Part shown: in pieces, positions 5,841 to 6,620 of the stretch
Numbering within the stretch: the first letter of the stretch is position 1
Layout of the letters: each line of letters opens with the position of its first letter
DNA from: an uncultured Aquincola sp.
GTDB taxonomy: Bacteria; Pseudomonadota; Gammaproteobacteria; Burkholderiales; Burkholderiaceae
Length of the DNA: 6,620 nucleotides
Reading direction: 5' to 3'
Assembly (NCBI GenBank): GCA_937883885.1
Contig: CAKZXL010000073.1
Location: forward strand, 1 to 6,620
Position numbers and translations under genes: made by a program
Notes under the pieces: generated by a model
Database searches by the model: none
Told to the model about the DNA's origin: nothing
The model's input: the letters and a program-made list of their open reading frames with translations, nothing else

Positions 5841-6517
5841 GTGCTTGCGTGTCGCTGCGCGGTGGCCAGGGCTTCGAGCAGCCCCTGCACCGGTTGGAAT
5901 CGGATCTCGAGTTCGGCCAGCAGCACGGCCTGCAGGTCCTGCTCGAAGCCGGGCTGCCCGCTGCGGCGCAGGCGCTCGAAGTGCTTGCCCAGCCAGCCCG
6001 GCACGGTGGCCAGCAGCCGCTGCTCCTGCGGCGCCAGCACCTGTTCCATCACCGCGTCCACCTCGGCCAGCCGCGCCATGGCGGGTGAGCGGGCGGCCAG
6101 CTGCCGGCGCAGGCGCTCGCGCAGCGGCGCGATGGCGCGTTCCATGCCGTTCTGGCGGCTGCTGCAGTGGCGGCGCCAGGGCGCATAGCCTTCGGCGTCC
6201 TGGGCTTCGCGGGCTTCGTCAGCGGGCTCGACCAGCCAGCGCGTCAGCTGCTGGCGCACCTGCTCCGCGTCGGCGTGGGGATCGTTGGCCGGCTGGCGTG
6301 TGGCGGCGGGTTCCGGCGCAGCGGGGCCGCCTGCCGGCCCCAGCGCGCCGTAGAGCGAAATCGCGTCGGCCCAGCCCACCCAGTGCGCCAGGCGCTGCGC
6401 GAATTGCAGGCGCGACTCGGGCACGTCGGCCTCGGTCAGCCGCGCCAGCAGCCGCACCAGAGCAGCCCCGGTGATCTCCGCGCGCCGGGGGGCGCGCGCC
6501 ATCGCGCCAGCAGACAT
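5837..6517 (-). CDS. DUF3348 family protein, first gene of the motor operon
   Basis: A 226-residue, apparently cytoplasmic, mostly helical protein of the uncharacterised DUF3348 family. The N-terminal block ALVRLLARLTEADVPESRL (19-37) with RLAHWVGWADAISLYGAL (42-59) is characteristic. A Pro/Ala-rich spacer (about 60-82) separates it from a long helical region (83-220) containing PLRERLRRQLAARSPAMARL (131-150), LDAV-like AEVDAVMEQVL (151-161) and LLATVPGWLGKHFERLR (168-184). No signal peptide, membrane helix or enzyme motif is seen. The stop shares ATGA with the DUF802 start, so it is translated in step with the channel protein. ATG 6517 is used; Met6 at 6502 is an alternative, and neither has a clear ribosome binding site. 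Its function is unknown. As the first gene of an operon for a motor-like pair, a partner or regulator of the cytoplasmic tail is plausible. Confidence 0.85.
   Translation of the reverse strand: MSAGAMARAPRRAEITGAALVRLLARLTEADVPESRLQFAQRLAHWVGWADAISLYGALGPAGGPAAPEPAATRQPANDPHADAEQVRQQLTRWLVEPADEAREAQDAEGYAPWRRHCSSRQNGMERAIAPLRERLRRQLAARSPAMARLAEVDAVMEQVLAPQEQRLLATVPGWLGKHFERLRRSGQPGFEQDLQAVLLAELEIRFQPVQGLLEALATAQRHAST
6479..6498 (-). promoter_or_regulatory. Strong G/C hairpin just inside the DUF3348 coding start
   Basis: CGCGCGCC and GGCGCGCG form eight uninterrupted G-C pairs around a four-base loop. In the message this hairpin covers about bases 20-39 after the ATG at 6517 and lies immediately after the alternative ATG at 6502. 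It could slow initiation at the head of the operon; in DNA this GC-rich it may also be chance. Confidence 0.4.
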
Positions 6518-6578
6518 TCGGGTCGGGAAAAAACCCGGCAGTCTACCTGCTTGTCACCTGCGGGCGCAGGCGGGGCCC
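6518..6578 (-). promoter_or_regulatory. Leader region of the motor operon, no clear promoter
   Basis: This non-coding stretch precedes DUF3348. It contains CGGG-AAAAAA-CCCG (6524-6537), a short inverted repeat with a six-base A/T loop right before the start codon, two direct copies of ACCTGC eleven bases apart (6545-6550 and 6556-6561), and the hairpin CCTGCG-GG-CGCAGG (6557-6570). TAGACT (minus strand, about 6539-6544) resembles a -10 box, but no matching -35 is seen. The operon promoter probably lies here or beyond the window edge. Confidence 0.3.
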
Positions 6579-6611
6579 CTCAGCCCCGCCGGGCCGCCCC
6601 AAGGGGCTGAG
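6579..6611. repeat. G/C-rich inverted repeat, REP-like or terminator-like
   Basis: CTCAGCCCC (6579-6587) and GGGGCTGAG (6603-6611) form a perfect nine-base stem around a 15-base G/C-rich loop, with further runs of G and C on both sides. There is no U-tract after it on either strand, which argues against a simple intrinsic terminator. The style (blocks of GGGGC/GCCCC around a CTCAG core) is reminiscent of dispersed intergenic repeats in Burkholderiales genomes. The element may extend past the window end. Confidence 0.45.
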
Positions 6612-6620
6612 AGCCCCCCC

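Noticed and set aside
3744..6188. 814-residue open frame on the plus strand, antisense to the DUF802 gene
   Set aside because: It is the mirror of a GC-rich, Gln/Ala/Leu-rich gene. Its product is a monotonous Gln/Gly/Arg/His/Leu mixture without domains, while the minus strand encodes a recognisable channel protein with overlapping neighbours.
2415..6517. Calling the operon a true Zorya system
   Set aside because: Only the ZorA/ZorB-like architecture is present. No helicase, nuclease, ZorC or ZorE-like protein is encoded in the window, and DUF3348 and DUF2894 are not known Zorya parts.
1..6620. CRISPR arrays, tRNA or rRNA genes, transposases
   Set aside because: No regularly spaced repeats, no tRNA-like cloverleaf, and no transposase or integrase reading frame was seen on either strand.

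Overview
The window is very GC-rich (visibly around 70%), densely coding, with strong G/C at third codon positions. The set of families (DUF3348, DUF802, OmpA-like, DUF2894, siderophore-interacting protein) points to a betaproteobacterium of the order Burkholderiales, perhaps the Rubrivivax/Leptothrix/Roseateles side. This is inferred from gene content and composition, not from a marker gene.

Layout, left to right. Bases 1-71 may hold the tail of a plus-strand gene cut by the window edge. Bases 87-833 (minus) encode a flavin-dependent siderophore-interacting protein (ferric-siderophore reductase type). It is transcribed divergently from a MarR-family regulator (about 854-1336, plus). The control region between them carries two copies of the palindrome TGACAATGTCA, 31 bp apart centre to centre, lying over the likely promoters. 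This looks like a self-contained iron-release enzyme plus regulator pair. The regulator ends tail to tail with a membrane sensor histidine kinase (1340-2371, minus) of the DUF4118/HisKA_2 type that has no response regulator in view.

The main feature is a tightly packed minus-strand operon, in transcription order: DUF3348 protein (6517-5837), a 711-residue MotA/TolQ/ExbB-like DUF802 protein with a very long cytoplasmic coiled-coil tail (5840-3705), a one-pass MotB/OmpA-like protein (3708-2998) and a DUF2894 protein (3005-2415). The first three genes are joined by ATGA overlaps and the fourth by an 8-base overlap. The central pair has the expected parts of a proton-driven inner-membrane motor: two core helices with polar Thr residues in one protein, and a helix-embedded Asp followed by a peptidoglycan-binding domain in the other. 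The long tail resembles the organisation of ZorA/ZorB in Zorya anti-phage defence, but no ZorC, ZorD or ZorE effector is seen. The flanking DUF3348 and DUF2894 proteins would be the system-specific partners. The role of this four-gene system is unknown; a motor that passes a cell-envelope signal or force into the cytoplasm through the tail is a reasonable hypothesis.

The right end (6518-6620) is non-coding. It holds the operon leader and a G/C-rich inverted repeat that reads like a dispersed intergenic repeat or terminator.
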